Shown: positions 49,028 to 56,816 of the stretch, one piece after another
Position numbering within the stretch: position 1 is the first letter of the stretch
Layout of the letters: each line of letters begins with the position of its first letter
Source of the DNA: Mameliella sp. CS4
GTDB taxonomy: Bacteria > Pseudomonadota > Alphaproteobacteria > Rhodobacterales > Rhodobacteraceae
Assembly: GCF_019392335.1 (NCBI RefSeq)
Contig: NZ_JAHXRQ010000007.1
Location: 62,001-126,000 of the forward strand
Direction: 5' to 3'
DNA: 64,000 bases
Notes under the pieces: generated by a model
The model's input: the letters and a program-made list of their open reading frames with translations, nothing else
What the model was told of the DNA's origin: nothing
The model's database searches: none
Made by a program: the position numbers and the translations under genes

Positions 49028-51305
49028 CACCTTCCAGCATGGCCCAGACGCGCGCCGGCGTGAAGGGCATGTCCACCTGTTTGATCCCACGCGCCCAAAG
49101 CGCGTCCTGAACCGCGTTCGACACGGCGGCCATGGACCCCACCGTCCCGGCCTCGCCACAGCCCTTCATCCCCATCGGGTTGGCGGCGGAAGGCACCGGC
49201 TCTGTCTCGAACCCGATCATGGGCATATTGTCGGCCCGCGGCATGGCATAGTCCATGAACGAGGCCGTGAGCAGTTGCCCATCCTCGTCGTAGACCACAT
49301 GTTCGGTCAGCGCCTGGCCCAGCCCCTGCGCCACACCGCCATGCACCTGCCCCTCGGCCAGCATCGGGTTGATGAGGTTACCGAAATCGTCAACCACGTT
49401 GTAGCGGTCACAGACCGTCTGGCCGGTTTCCGGGTCGATCTCGACCTCGGCGACATGGCAGCCGTTGGGATAGGACCGCCCCGGCAGGGTCGAGGTCGCC
49501 TGCCAGACCAGCAGATCCTCGCGGCCCGCCTCACGCGCCATCTGCGCCGCCTCCAGCATGGTGGGCGTCAGGTTCGACCCGTCTGCACGGAAGGTCTCAT
49601 CGTCGAATTTGATCTCCGACGCGTCCACGCCCATTTCGCCGGCGAGGAAATCGGAAAAGCCTGCAACCATGTCGCTGACCGCCTGAAGCGTCACGTTGGT
49701 CTGCACCGTGACAGAGCGCGACCCACCCGTGCCGCCACCGCTGGCAATCAGGTCACTGTCGCCCTGCACCACCTCGATCTTTTCGGCGGGAATGCCGGTC
49801 TGGTCGGCCAGGAACTGGCGGAACACGGTTTCATGCCCCTGCCCGTTCGACTGGGTGCCGACATAGATCTTTGCACCGCCGTCTTCGGTGAATTCCACCT
49901 TCACATCCTCGTTCGGGGCGCCCAGGATAGACTCGATGTAATAACAAACCCCCAAACCGCGCAGCTTGCCCGCTTTTTCCGAGGCCGCGCGGCGGGCCGC
50001 GAAACCGGACAGGTCCGCTGTCGTCTCGGCATGGCCCATGACACGCACGAAATCGCCCACGTCGTAGTTTTCGCCGGTCACGGTCTTGTAGGGAAACTGG
50101 TCGGGCTTGATGAAGTTGATGCGGCGCAACTCCAGCGGGTCGACGCCCAGTTCGCGCGCGGCGCGGTCCATCACCCGTTCCAGCACATAGATCGCCTCTG
50201 GGCGGCCCGCGCCGCGATAGGCATCCACCTGCACGGTATTGGTGTAAAACCCTTCGGCACGGTAAAAGGCCGTCTGGATGTCGTATGTGCCGGTCAGCAC
50301 CCTGGCAAAGAGGTTCGACTGGATGAACTGCCCGAAATGCGAGTTATAGGCCCCCAGGTTCGACCGCGTATGCAGCCGGTAGCCGGTGATGCGGTTGTCC
50401 GCGTCAAAGGCAAGCTCTGCCGTCGTCACCAGGTCGCGCCCGCCGTTGTCGGACAGCATCGCCTCTGACCGGTCCGACATCCAGCGCACCGAGCGGCCCG
50501 TCTCCCTCGCCGCAAAGGGCAGCACGAAATACTCCGGGTAGGGAAATCCCTTCATCCCGAAGCCGCCACCCACGTCGGGGTTGGTGGTGTGAATCTGATC
50601 GCGCTCCATGTGATAGGCGCGCGCCAGTTCCTCCTTCATGCCCCAGACGCCCTGCCCGCCAAAAGCCAGGTGGATACGCCCGTCCTGCCACTCGGCAAAG
50701 GCGCCGCGCGGTTCCATCGAGTTGACGATGATCCGGTTGTCGCCGATCTCCAGCTTGACGGTCTTGGCCGCCGCGTCAAAGGCCGCGTTCGTGGCCTCCT
50801 CGTCGCCGATGCCGAAATCATAGGCGCGATTGTCGGGCGCCTCGGGGTGGATCGCATCGTCTCCGGGTGCCAGCGCCATGACCACCGGCAGTTCGTCGTA
50901 ATCCAGCTCGATCAGTTCGGCCGCGTCGCGGGCCTGTTCCAGCGTCTCGGCCACGACCACAGCCACCGGCTCTCCGACATAGCGCAGGCGTCCCTCGGCC
51001 AGCACCGGGCGTTTGGGCGCCGCGCCCTTGCTGCCATCGCGGTTTGGCGCCAGTGCGCCGGACATGCCGGTGTCGATGCCGGCGGCCAGCAGATCCTCGG
51101 AGGTCACAACGAGGTGCACGCCCTCGGCCTCTCGGGCGGCCTCGACGTCCAGCGTGGTGATCTCGGCGTGGGCGACGGGAGAGCGGAAGACAAAGGCCCT
51201 CAGCGCGCCGTCCGGTGCGACATCATCCACGTAGCGCCCGTGCCCGGTCAGGAAGCGCACATCCTCGACCCGTTTCACCGGCTGGCTCTTGCCGAACTTG
51301 TCCAT
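49008..51305 (-). CDS. Molybdenum hydroxylase large subunit, CoxL-like form II
   Basis: The 765-residue molybdopterin subunit of the xanthine dehydrogenase family begins MDKFGKSQPVKRVEDVRFLT. It has the sequence AYRGAGRPEAIYVLERVMDR, the form II signature rather than the form I (AYRCSFR) of true CO dehydrogenase. NPDVGGGFGMKGFPYPEYF, QSNGQGHETVFRQFLADQTG and the C-terminal glutamate in GCGEAGTVGSMAAVSNAV are also clear. No CoxM or CoxS is next to it, so the other subunits must be elsewhere. The substrate could be an aldehyde, a purine or an N-heterocycle. GAGGGAGAC precedes the ATG. Confidence 0.9.
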   Translation of the reverse strand: MDKFGKSQPVKRVEDVRFLTGHGRYVDDVAPDGALRAFVFRSPVAHAEITTLDVEAAREAEGVHLVVTSEDLLAAGIDTGMSGALAPNRDGSKGAAPKRPVLAEGRLRYVGEPVAVVVAETLEQARDAAELIELDYDELPVVMALAPGDDAIHPEAPDNRAYDFGIGDEEATNAAFDAAAKTVKLEIGDNRIIVNSMEPRGAFAEWQDGRIHLAFGGQGVWGMKEELARAYHMERDQIHTTNPDVGGGFGMKGFPYPEYFVLPFAARETGRSVRWMSDRSEAMLSDNGGRDLVTTAELAFDADNRITGYRLHTRSNLGAYNSHFGQFIQSNLFARVLTGTYDIQTAFYRAEGFYTNTVQVDAYRGAGRPEAIYVLERVMDRAARELGVDPLELRRINFIKPDQFPYKTVTGENYDVGDFVRVMGHAETTADLSGFAARRAASEKAGKLRGLGVCYYIESILGAPNEDVKVEFTEDGGAKIYVGTQSNGQGHETVFRQFLADQTGIPAEKIEVVQGDSDLIASGGGTGGSRSVTVQTNVTLQAVSDMVAGFSDFLAGEMGVDASEIKFDDETFRADGSNLTPTMLEAAQMAREAGREDLLVWQATSTLPGRSYPNGCHVAEVEIDPETGQTVCDRYNVVDDFGNLINPMLAEGQVHGGVAQGLGQALTEHVVYDEDGQLLTASFMDYAMPRADNMPMIGFETEPVPSAANPMGMKGCGEAGTVGSMAAVSNAVQDALWARGIKQVDMPFTPARVWAMLEGDAIAAE

Positions 51306-51411
51306 GAGTGTCTCCCTCGCAATTGTCCTGTCGCGGCGGAGATTAGTCGTCATGGCGCGAGTGTCCAGAGGGCGCACCACGCCCCGCGACCAGATTTCCC
51401 GGCAGGGCCGC

Positions 51412-52533
51412 TTATCGCGCCAATGTCACGATCCGCCGGGCCCCATACCCGTTGAAGCGGGTGGCCAGCGCCGTCGAATAGGCGCCGCAAGCGTGGAACA
51501 GCAGGTAGTCTCCCTCAGCCAGGTCCGCAGGCAGGTCGACCATGTCGGACAACCGGTCGAGGCTGTCGCAGGTCGGCCCGAAAACCTCGGTCGCCTGCAA
51601 GGCTCCGGCCCTTGGCCTGCCATCCGGCGCCAAGGCGCTGATCCGCGTCGCGGGGCCAAGATCGCGCCATTCGCTGAGCCCGCCATAGATCCCGTCATTC
51701 AGAAAGACCGCGTCACCATCCCGCGCCTTGACCTGCAAGGCCAGTTCGAACGCCTCGGCCACCATCGCCCGCCCCGGCTCGCAGACAAGCGCCGGGCGGT
51801 CCGTGCCGAAAGCGGCCCCGACGGCCTCGTCAATCGCGGTGAAAAGCGCGGGCAGATCGGGGGCCGGTTCCTCACGATAGGCAGGAAAGCCGCCGCCAAC
51901 ATTCAGCCGGTGCAGGCGGATCCCATTGGCCCGGGCGATCTCGGCCGCGGCGTGGATGTAGGACACCCAGGCGCCCGCGGCGCGGCACTGCGTGCCGGGA
52001 TGAAAGGTCAGAGAGGGGCGCCCGCCGCGGGCGACAACCGCCCGCAACAGGTCCCCGCAGGCCTCGGGGCCAGCACCGAATTTCGACCCGAAGTCATAAA
52101 CCGCCCCGGCAACCGGCAGCTTCAGCCGCACCGCCACCTCGGCGCCCTTAAGCGGCCCCAGCTTATTCAGTTCTGCCATGCGGTCGACGGACCAGGAGGT
52201 GATGCCAAAGCCGCGTGCCGCCGCCACCTCGGACCATGCCCTGACCGGGTTATGATAGTGCAGCCGCGCGCGCGGCGCGACCTCCCGCACCAATGCCATT
52301 TCCTCGGGAGAGGCCACGTCAAAGGCCTCCATTCCCGCCTCCGCCAGCGTTTCGATCACACCCCGGTCGGGGTTGGCCTTGACCGCATAGGTCACCTCGC
52401 CGGGAAACCGGTCGAGGAACAGCTGCGCCACCTCGCGCAGCCTCTTGGGATCGTGAAAGAAAACCGGCTCATCGGGACGCTCGCGCGCCAGCCAGAGCGC
52501 GGGATCGCGCTGAAATGCCTCGTGCAGCACCAT
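51412..52533 (-). CDS. Ornithine/lysine decarboxylase, fold-type III PLP enzyme
   Basis: The 373-residue enzyme decarboxylates ornithine (or lysine) to putrescine (or cadaverine). The PLP lysine is in VTYAVKANPDRGVIETLAEA. Further marks are FDVASPEEMALV, HYHNPVRAW, LNVGGGFPAY, LVCEPGRAMVAEAF and VFGPTCDSLDRLSDM, where the Cys-Asp pair takes part in substrate binding across the dimer. DGIYGGLSEW and FHACGAYS complete the pattern. AGGAGG precedes the ATG. The divergent Lrp-type gene is its likely regulator. Confidence 0.9.
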   Translation of the reverse strand: MVLHEAFQRDPALWLARERPDEPVFFHDPKRLREVAQLFLDRFPGEVTYAVKANPDRGVIETLAEAGMEAFDVASPEEMALVREVAPRARLHYHNPVRAWSEVAAARGFGITSWSVDRMAELNKLGPLKGAEVAVRLKLPVAGAVYDFGSKFGAGPEACGDLLRAVVARGGRPSLTFHPGTQCRAAGAWVSYIHAAAEIARANGIRLHRLNVGGGFPAYREEPAPDLPALFTAIDEAVGAAFGTDRPALVCEPGRAMVAEAFELALQVKARDGDAVFLNDGIYGGLSEWRDLGPATRISALAPDGRPRAGALQATEVFGPTCDSLDRLSDMVDLPADLAEGDYLLFHACGAYSTALATRFNGYGARRIVTLAR

Positions 52534-52591
52534 TGCTCGTGCCTCCTGTTCGCCTGTGTGGCCAGTCTGGGCCTTGCAATGGACGGATTCA

Positions 52592-52627
52592 CCTGAAACT
52601 CTGTACGAAATGCGTGCCATTTTCAGG
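52592..52627. promoter_or_regulatory. Inverted repeat between the decarboxylase and its divergent Lrp gene
   Basis: CCTGAAA (52592-52598) is matched by TTTCAGG (52621-52627), 22 bases apart. It lies in the 106-base gap between the two divergent genes, where an Lrp-type dimer of dimers would bind. Confidence 0.4.
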
Positions 52628-52639
52628 CGAAGTGACGAC

Positions 52640-53080
52640 ATGGATGACCATATCGACGAAACAGACCGCGCACTTGTGGCCGCCCTGTCTGAAAATGCCC
52701 GTGCCCCGGTGGCCGATCTGGCCCGCAGGCTGGGACTGGCGCGCACCACGGTCCAGGCCCGGCTGGACCGGCTGGAAGCGCGCGGCGCGATCGCCGGCTA
52801 CACGCTCAAACGCGGCCCGGGCCTGCGCCCTGCCCTGCGCGCCACGGTGCTGATCTCGGTCGAGCCGCGCGCCACGCCGGCGGTCCTGTCCCGGCTGAAA
52901 AGCCTCACGGCGGTGGAGACGGTTCATACGACCTCGGGCCGTTTCGACATGATCGCCCAGCTCAGCGCAGAGACAACAGAGGCGCTTGACCGCACGCTGG
53001 ATACCATCGGCGAGGCGAAGGGCGTCAAGGCCTCGGAAAGTCTGATTCACCTCAGCACGAAGATCGACAGGGGCGCCTGA
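52640..53080 (+). CDS. Lrp/AsnC family regulator, divergent from the decarboxylase
   Basis: The 146-residue regulator begins MDDHIDETDRALVAALSENA. Its winged helix is PVADLARRLGLARTTVQARL and DRLEARGAIAGYTL, and its RAM domain includes ATVLISVEPRATPAVLSRLK and VETVHTTSGRFDMIAQLSA. The start at 52640 is chosen by homology; the frame is open for 84 more bases. Its position next to a polyamine decarboxylase suggests a basic-amino-acid ligand. Confidence 0.9.
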   Translation: MDDHIDETDRALVAALSENARAPVADLARRLGLARTTVQARLDRLEARGAIAGYTLKRGPGLRPALRATVLISVEPRATPAVLSRLKSLTAVETVHTTSGRFDMIAQLSAETTEALDRTLDTIGEAKGVKASESLIHLSTKIDRGA

Positions 53081-53104
53081 GCGGGTTCTGGCAATTCAGC
53101 CGCA

Positions 53105-53397
53105 GGGCCTGTTTCCCGGAGCCGTCCATCGCTGATGCCGAATAGAGGGGAACATCCCGACCGCGCAAGGGGGCGCAGCCCCGCCGACAGGCGGCTTGCC
53201 CTTGCGCGGCCGGGATGTTTGCCTCGGGCATCTTTCAGCGATGGGTGGGGCCGGGGAACAGGCCCGTGCCTGTTTCTGGGTGAGTCCGGAAGCGAAAGAA
53301 CGCCTTCGATCCACTCCAAACAACAGGCAAGAGCGCAAAGGAGGGGTGGCGGGCGGGCGATGGGCCCAAGGAGCCCGAGTCCCGAACGCCCCCGACC
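53105..53397. repeat. Structured intergenic element, copy C (longest)
   Basis: The element lies between the convergent Lrp gene and yciB. The left arm (from 53105: GGGCCTGTTTCCCGGAGCC, then GTCCATCGCTGATGCC, AACATCCCGACCGCGCAAGG) pairs with the right arm ending at 53265 (CCTTGCGCGGCCGGGATGTT, then GGCATCTTTCAGCGATGG, GGCCGGGGAACAGGCCC). The result is an imperfect hairpin of about 160 bases. The apical part (53165-53205) is almost the same as in copy B. Conserved tails follow: GGGTGAGTCCGGAAGC (53278-53293), and 53348-53397 with GATGGGCCC and CGAGTCCCG, ending two bases before the yciB stop. Confidence 0.8.
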
Positions 53398-53398
53398 T

Positions 53399-54004
53399 CT
53401 ATTCCCCCTCGGCGTCTTCGGTGCCGTAGCGCTTGAACAGCCCGCCCTGGAATATGAAGAACAGGAAGATCGCGGCTGTCAGACCGAAGGTCTTGAAATA
53501 GACCCAGATCTCTGTGTCCATCGTGCGCCAGATCACCTCGTTCAGGACGGCCAGCGCCAGAAAGAATCCGGCAACACGTTTGGTCAGGATCATCCATCCC
53601 TCCCGCTGCAGCGGCACCAGCCCATCCATGACATATTGCAGCCAGCTTTCGCCCCGCATCAGACCGATGGCCAGTGCGCCACCGAACAGCAGGTAGATCA
53701 GGGTCGGCTTCATCTTGAAAAAACGGTCGTCGTTCAACCAGACGCTGAGGCCGCCAAAGACCACGATCAGCACCGCCGTGACAACCTGCATCCGGCTCAG
53801 ATGCCCGGTCAGCGCCCAGAGCACGCCCATGCAAGCCAGGAACACCGGGATAAACCCGGCGGTCACCACAATGAACCCGTCGTATTCGGTGCCCCCGATC
53901 AGAAAGACCCGGTCCTTTAGCCAGAGGTAGGCCGCGAAGAACCCGATGATCGGGCCAAATTCAAGCGCCGTCTTCAGCATCGGGTTGACCTGCCGTTTTT
54001 CCAT
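53399..54004 (-). CDS. yciB: YciB/IspZ-type inner-membrane protein
   Basis: A 201-residue protein of five to six transmembrane segments. It carries the YciB pattern: MLKTALEFGPIIGFFAAYLW, DDRFFKMKPTLIYLLFGGAL, REGWMILTKRVAGFFLALAV and NEVIWRTMDTEIWVYFKTFG. Family members are tied to cell division and envelope integrity (intracellular septation protein A). The ATG at 54004 follows GAGGAGCGCGAA; a GTG 30 bases upstream is less likely. The DMT transporter lies upstream on the same strand. Confidence 0.92.
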   Translation of the reverse strand: MEKRQVNPMLKTALEFGPIIGFFAAYLWLKDRVFLIGGTEYDGFIVVTAGFIPVFLACMGVLWALTGHLSRMQVVTAVLIVVFGGLSVWLNDDRFFKMKPTLIYLLFGGALAIGLMRGESWLQYVMDGLVPLQREGWMILTKRVAGFFLALAVLNEVIWRTMDTEIWVYFKTFGLTAAIFLFFIFQGGLFKRYGTEDAEGE

Positions 54005-54043
54005 TTCGCGCTCCTCTGCGGTTGCCTGTTCCACTTAGGCCTT

Positions 54044-54946
54044 TCACCCGCCAACCTCAACGATCACCGCACCTGCCGCGATCAGCACCATCAGCGCGAT
54101 GCGCCTTGGCCCCACCGTTTCACGCAGGATCAGCCAGCCGATGACCGCGGCAAAGACGGTCGAGGTTTCGCGCAGCACCGCCGCCTCGCCCACCTTGTCC
54201 AGCCGCGTGGCCATCATCACCGAGCCAAAAGACCCATAGGCCACCAGCGCCCCCGCCAGCCCGCGCAGCACGAGGGGCCGCAAGGGCAGCCCCGAGATCC
54301 GGTGTCGCATGGGCGTCAGGAACACCAGGACCGGGAAATCCAGCGCCGACAGGAAAAAGAACCAGGCCAGAAAGGTAAAAGGGTCGGCGGTGGCACGGAT
54401 CCCATAGGCGTCGTAGGTGGTATAGAGCGCCACGAAAAGCCCCGTCGCCAGAGCATAGGCCAGGGCCGGGCCCAGCGTCTCGCGCGCGGTTTCGAGGAAG
54501 ACGAAGTTGTAGACCGCGAGACCAAAGATCCCGGCCAGCAGCACCCCCAGCCCCAGCCACTGCACGCCCGAAAAACTCTCACCAAAGATCAGCCAGGCAC
54601 CGATCACCGTGAACAGCGGCCCGGTGCCGCGCACGACCGGGTAGACCACCGTGTAGGCGCCACGGGTATAGGCCATCGCCTGCAACAGCTTGTAGGTGAA
54701 ATGGATCACCAAGGTCCCGGCAAAGATCAGCCACATGTTCGGTTCCGGCCAGGGAACAAGGAAGAGCATCGGAAAGCTGAGCACGACCAGCCAGCCGTCT
54801 ATGGCCGCCCGCGACACCCAGGGATCATGCCGCCCCTTCTGCAGTGCGCCAAAGACCGCGTGCAGAAAGGCCGCCAGCAGAGCCAGCATCAGCGCCGCCT
54901 GGTGGCCCGCCTCCGTACCTTCGAGGGAAATCAGCCAGTTGCTCAC
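54044..54946 (-). CDS. EamA/DMT superfamily transporter
   Basis: The 300-residue integral membrane protein has about ten transmembrane segments arranged as two EamA repeats: ALMLALLAAFLHAVFGALQK, PVVRGTGPLFTVIGAWLIFG, GLGVLLAGIFGLAVYNFVFL in the first, GALVAYGSFGSVMMATRLDK and ETSTVFAAVIGWLILRETVG in the second. Family members export metabolites or amino acids; the substrate is not visible. The start codon is GTG at 54946. The gene lies 39 bases upstream of yciB and 71 bases from the divergent mgtC-like gene. Confidence 0.88.
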   Translation of the reverse strand: MSNWLISLEGTEAGHQAALMLALLAAFLHAVFGALQKGRHDPWVSRAAIDGWLVVLSFPMLFLVPWPEPNMWLIFAGTLVIHFTYKLLQAMAYTRGAYTVVYPVVRGTGPLFTVIGAWLIFGESFSGVQWLGLGVLLAGIFGLAVYNFVFLETARETLGPALAYALATGLFVALYTTYDAYGIRATADPFTFLAWFFFLSALDFPVLVFLTPMRHRISGLPLRPLVLRGLAGALVAYGSFGSVMMATRLDKVGEAAVLRETSTVFAAVIGWLILRETVGPRRIALMVLIAAGAVIVEVGG

Positions 54947-55017
54947 TGGCGCGCCTCCGTGCGAGGCTCCTCCAGCCGACGGCGCGTTGCCCTCGGCACC
55001 GACCAGGAGGGGCCGCC

Positions 55018-55500
55018 ATGCTCGACAGCCTGACTTCCGAACTGGGTAGCGAATTCGCCGTTGTCCCGGCCTGGGCCGCCTTTGTAAAGCTCTGCGGGGC
55101 GCTGCTGCTTGGCGCCGTCATCGGGTTCGAACGCGAATGGCATCACAAACCGGCGGGCCTGCGCACGCATATGCTGGTGGCGGTGGCCGCCTGTCTCTTT
55201 GTGCTGATCGGGCAGGAATTGAGTGCGCTGAACTTCGGCGGCGCCGGTGAACAACGCAACGATCCCCTGCGCATGATCGAGGCGGTCACGGCTGGCGTTG
55301 CCTTCCTGGCGGCGGGCGTGATCTTTCGCTCGGCGGACAAGGTTTACAACATCACCACCGGCGCCTCGCTCTGGCTGGCGGGTGCCGTCGGGCTGGGCTG
55401 CGGCGCGGGGCGCCTGGCCCTTGCGGCAATGGCCACCGCAATGGTCGTCACCGTCCTCGCCGCAATAAAATGGATCGAGGACATCACCCACGGCCGCTAG
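55018..55500 (+). CDS. MgtC/SapB family membrane protein
   Basis: A 160-residue protein with four to five transmembrane segments and the MgtC signature LLGAVIGFEREWHHKPAGLR, THMLVAVAACLFVLIGQEL. MIEAVTAGVAFLAAGVIFRS and TGASLWLAGAVGLGCGAGRL follow. It lacks the C-terminal soluble domain of Salmonella MgtC, as many environmental SapB-type members do. Members influence magnesium or ATP homeostasis. AGGAGGGGCC precedes the ATG. Its stop faces ftsY with a five-base gap. Confidence 0.9.
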   Translation: MLDSLTSELGSEFAVVPAWAAFVKLCGALLLGAVIGFEREWHHKPAGLRTHMLVAVAACLFVLIGQELSALNFGGAGEQRNDPLRMIEAVTAGVAFLAAGVIFRSADKVYNITTGASLWLAGAVGLGCGAGRLALAAMATAMVVTVLAAIKWIEDITHGR

Positions 55501-55505
55501 GCCGG

Positions 55506-56624
55506 TCATTCCGTGTCGAGGCCGGTCAGTGCAGCGGCGAATTCCTCGGGGTCGAAGGGGGCCAGGTCGTCGATTTGCTCTCCCACGCCGATGGCATGAA
55601 TCGGCAGGCCGAACTTGTCCGCCAGGGCCACCAGCACACCGCCCTTGGCCGTGCCGTCCAGCTTGGTCATCACGAGGCCCGACACATCGGCCAGCTTGCG
55701 GAAGGTCTCGACCTGGCTGAGCGCGTTCTGGCCCGTCGTCGCATCCAGCACCAAAAGCGTGTTGTGCGGCGCATCCGGGTCCTTCTTGCGGATCACCCGG
55801 ACGATCTTGGCCAGTTCCTCCATCAGGTCCTGGCGGTTCTGCAGCCGGCCGGCGGTGTCGATCATCAAAAGATCCGCGCCCTCGGCCTGGGCCTTTGTCA
55901 TCGCGTCAAAGGCCAAGCTGGCCGGGTCGCTGCCCTCGGGCGCGGTCAGCACCGGCACATTGGCCCGGTCGCCCCAGACCTGCAGCTGCTCGACGGCGGC
56001 AGCGCGAAAGGTATCGCCTGCCGCGATCACCACCTGCTTGCCCGCTGCCTTGAACTGGCTCGCCAGCTTGCCGATGGTTGTTGTCTTTCCCGACCCGTTG
56101 ACGCCGACGACCAGAACCACCTGCGGCTTTTTCGGGTAGAGCGGCAGAGGGCGCGCCACCGGCTCCATCACCCGGGCAATCTCCGAGGCCAGCGCCTGCT
56201 TGATCTCCAGCGAGGATAGCCGCTTGCCGAACCGCCCCTCGGCAATGTTCGAGGTCACGCGCAGCGCCGTGTCCACACCCATGTCCGAGGCGATCAGCAG
56301 CTCTTCGAGCTGTTCCAGCATCTCGTCGTCCAGCACCCGGCGCGCCACCGCGCCCTCGCCCTGCGGCCGTCCCATGATCCGGCCCAGCAGACCGCCAGCG
56401 GGTTTTTCCTCGGCCGGAGCCTCCTGTTTCGGAGATGGGGTCGCTTCGACCGGCGCGGGTTCCTTAGCCGGGGCCTGGGGGGCCGGCTCTTCTGTCGCGG
56501 CCTGCGGTTCCGGGGCCTCGGAGACCTCTTCCTCGTCAGTGTCCTGCACAATCGCGTCCAGCCCCTCATCCAGCTTGGAAGAGGATTTGAACAACTTGTT
56601 CTTGAGCTTGCCGAAAAAGGACAT
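55506..56624 (-). CDS. ftsY: Signal recognition particle receptor FtsY
   Basis: The 372-residue SRP receptor GTPase delivers ribosomes to the membrane. The N-terminal A region (residues 1-75) is acidic and Pro/Ala/Glu-rich. The NG domain has VLVVGVNGSGKTTTIGKLAS (P-loop), VVIAAGDTFRAAAVEQLQVW, LLMIDTAGRLQNRQDLMEEL and GLVMTKLDGTAKGGVLVALA. It ends PFDPEEFAAALTGL. It reads away from the FdsB-like gene, with a strong terminator between them. Confidence 0.96.
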   Translation of the reverse strand: MSFFGKLKNKLFKSSSKLDEGLDAIVQDTDEEEVSEAPEPQAATEEPAPQAPAKEPAPVEATPSPKQEAPAEEKPAGGLLGRIMGRPQGEGAVARRVLDDEMLEQLEELLIASDMGVDTALRVTSNIAEGRFGKRLSSLEIKQALASEIARVMEPVARPLPLYPKKPQVVLVVGVNGSGKTTTIGKLASQFKAAGKQVVIAAGDTFRAAAVEQLQVWGDRANVPVLTAPEGSDPASLAFDAMTKAQAEGADLLMIDTAGRLQNRQDLMEELAKIVRVIRKKDPDAPHNTLLVLDATTGQNALSQVETFRKLADVSGLVMTKLDGTAKGGVLVALADKFGLPIHAIGVGEQIDDLAPFDPEEFAAALTGLDTE

Positions 56625-56753
56625 GGGCCGCGCCTGATGCTTGAGTTGTCTTCACCTAATACGCTTGCGCGCGCAATAAAAGGTGGCTTTCAAAACGGCC
56701 CGCACACGCGACACCGGACTGCCACGCCTTCCCGCTTGCCAGAACCCAACAAA

Positions 56754-56785
56754 AAAATCATCCACAGGCACCTGTGGATGATTTT
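56754..56785 (-). terminator. Strong terminator of the FdsG-FdsB fusion gene
   Basis: AAAATCATCCACAG (56754-56767) pairs perfectly over 14 bases with CTGTGGATGATTTT (56772-56785) on a four-base loop. On the minus strand it is followed by TTTGTTGG. It lies 32 bases after the stop of the gene ending at 56817, so no further gene should be co-transcribed downstream. Confidence 0.92.
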
Positions 56786-56816
56786 CGCTTTCACCTTCCC
56801 GACATTGTTCAGGAAT

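Noticed and set aside
56754..56785. LexA-like or other operator palindrome
   Set aside because: The perfect 14-base arms, four-base loop and T-run on the minus strand directly after a stop codon fit a terminator better than an operator.
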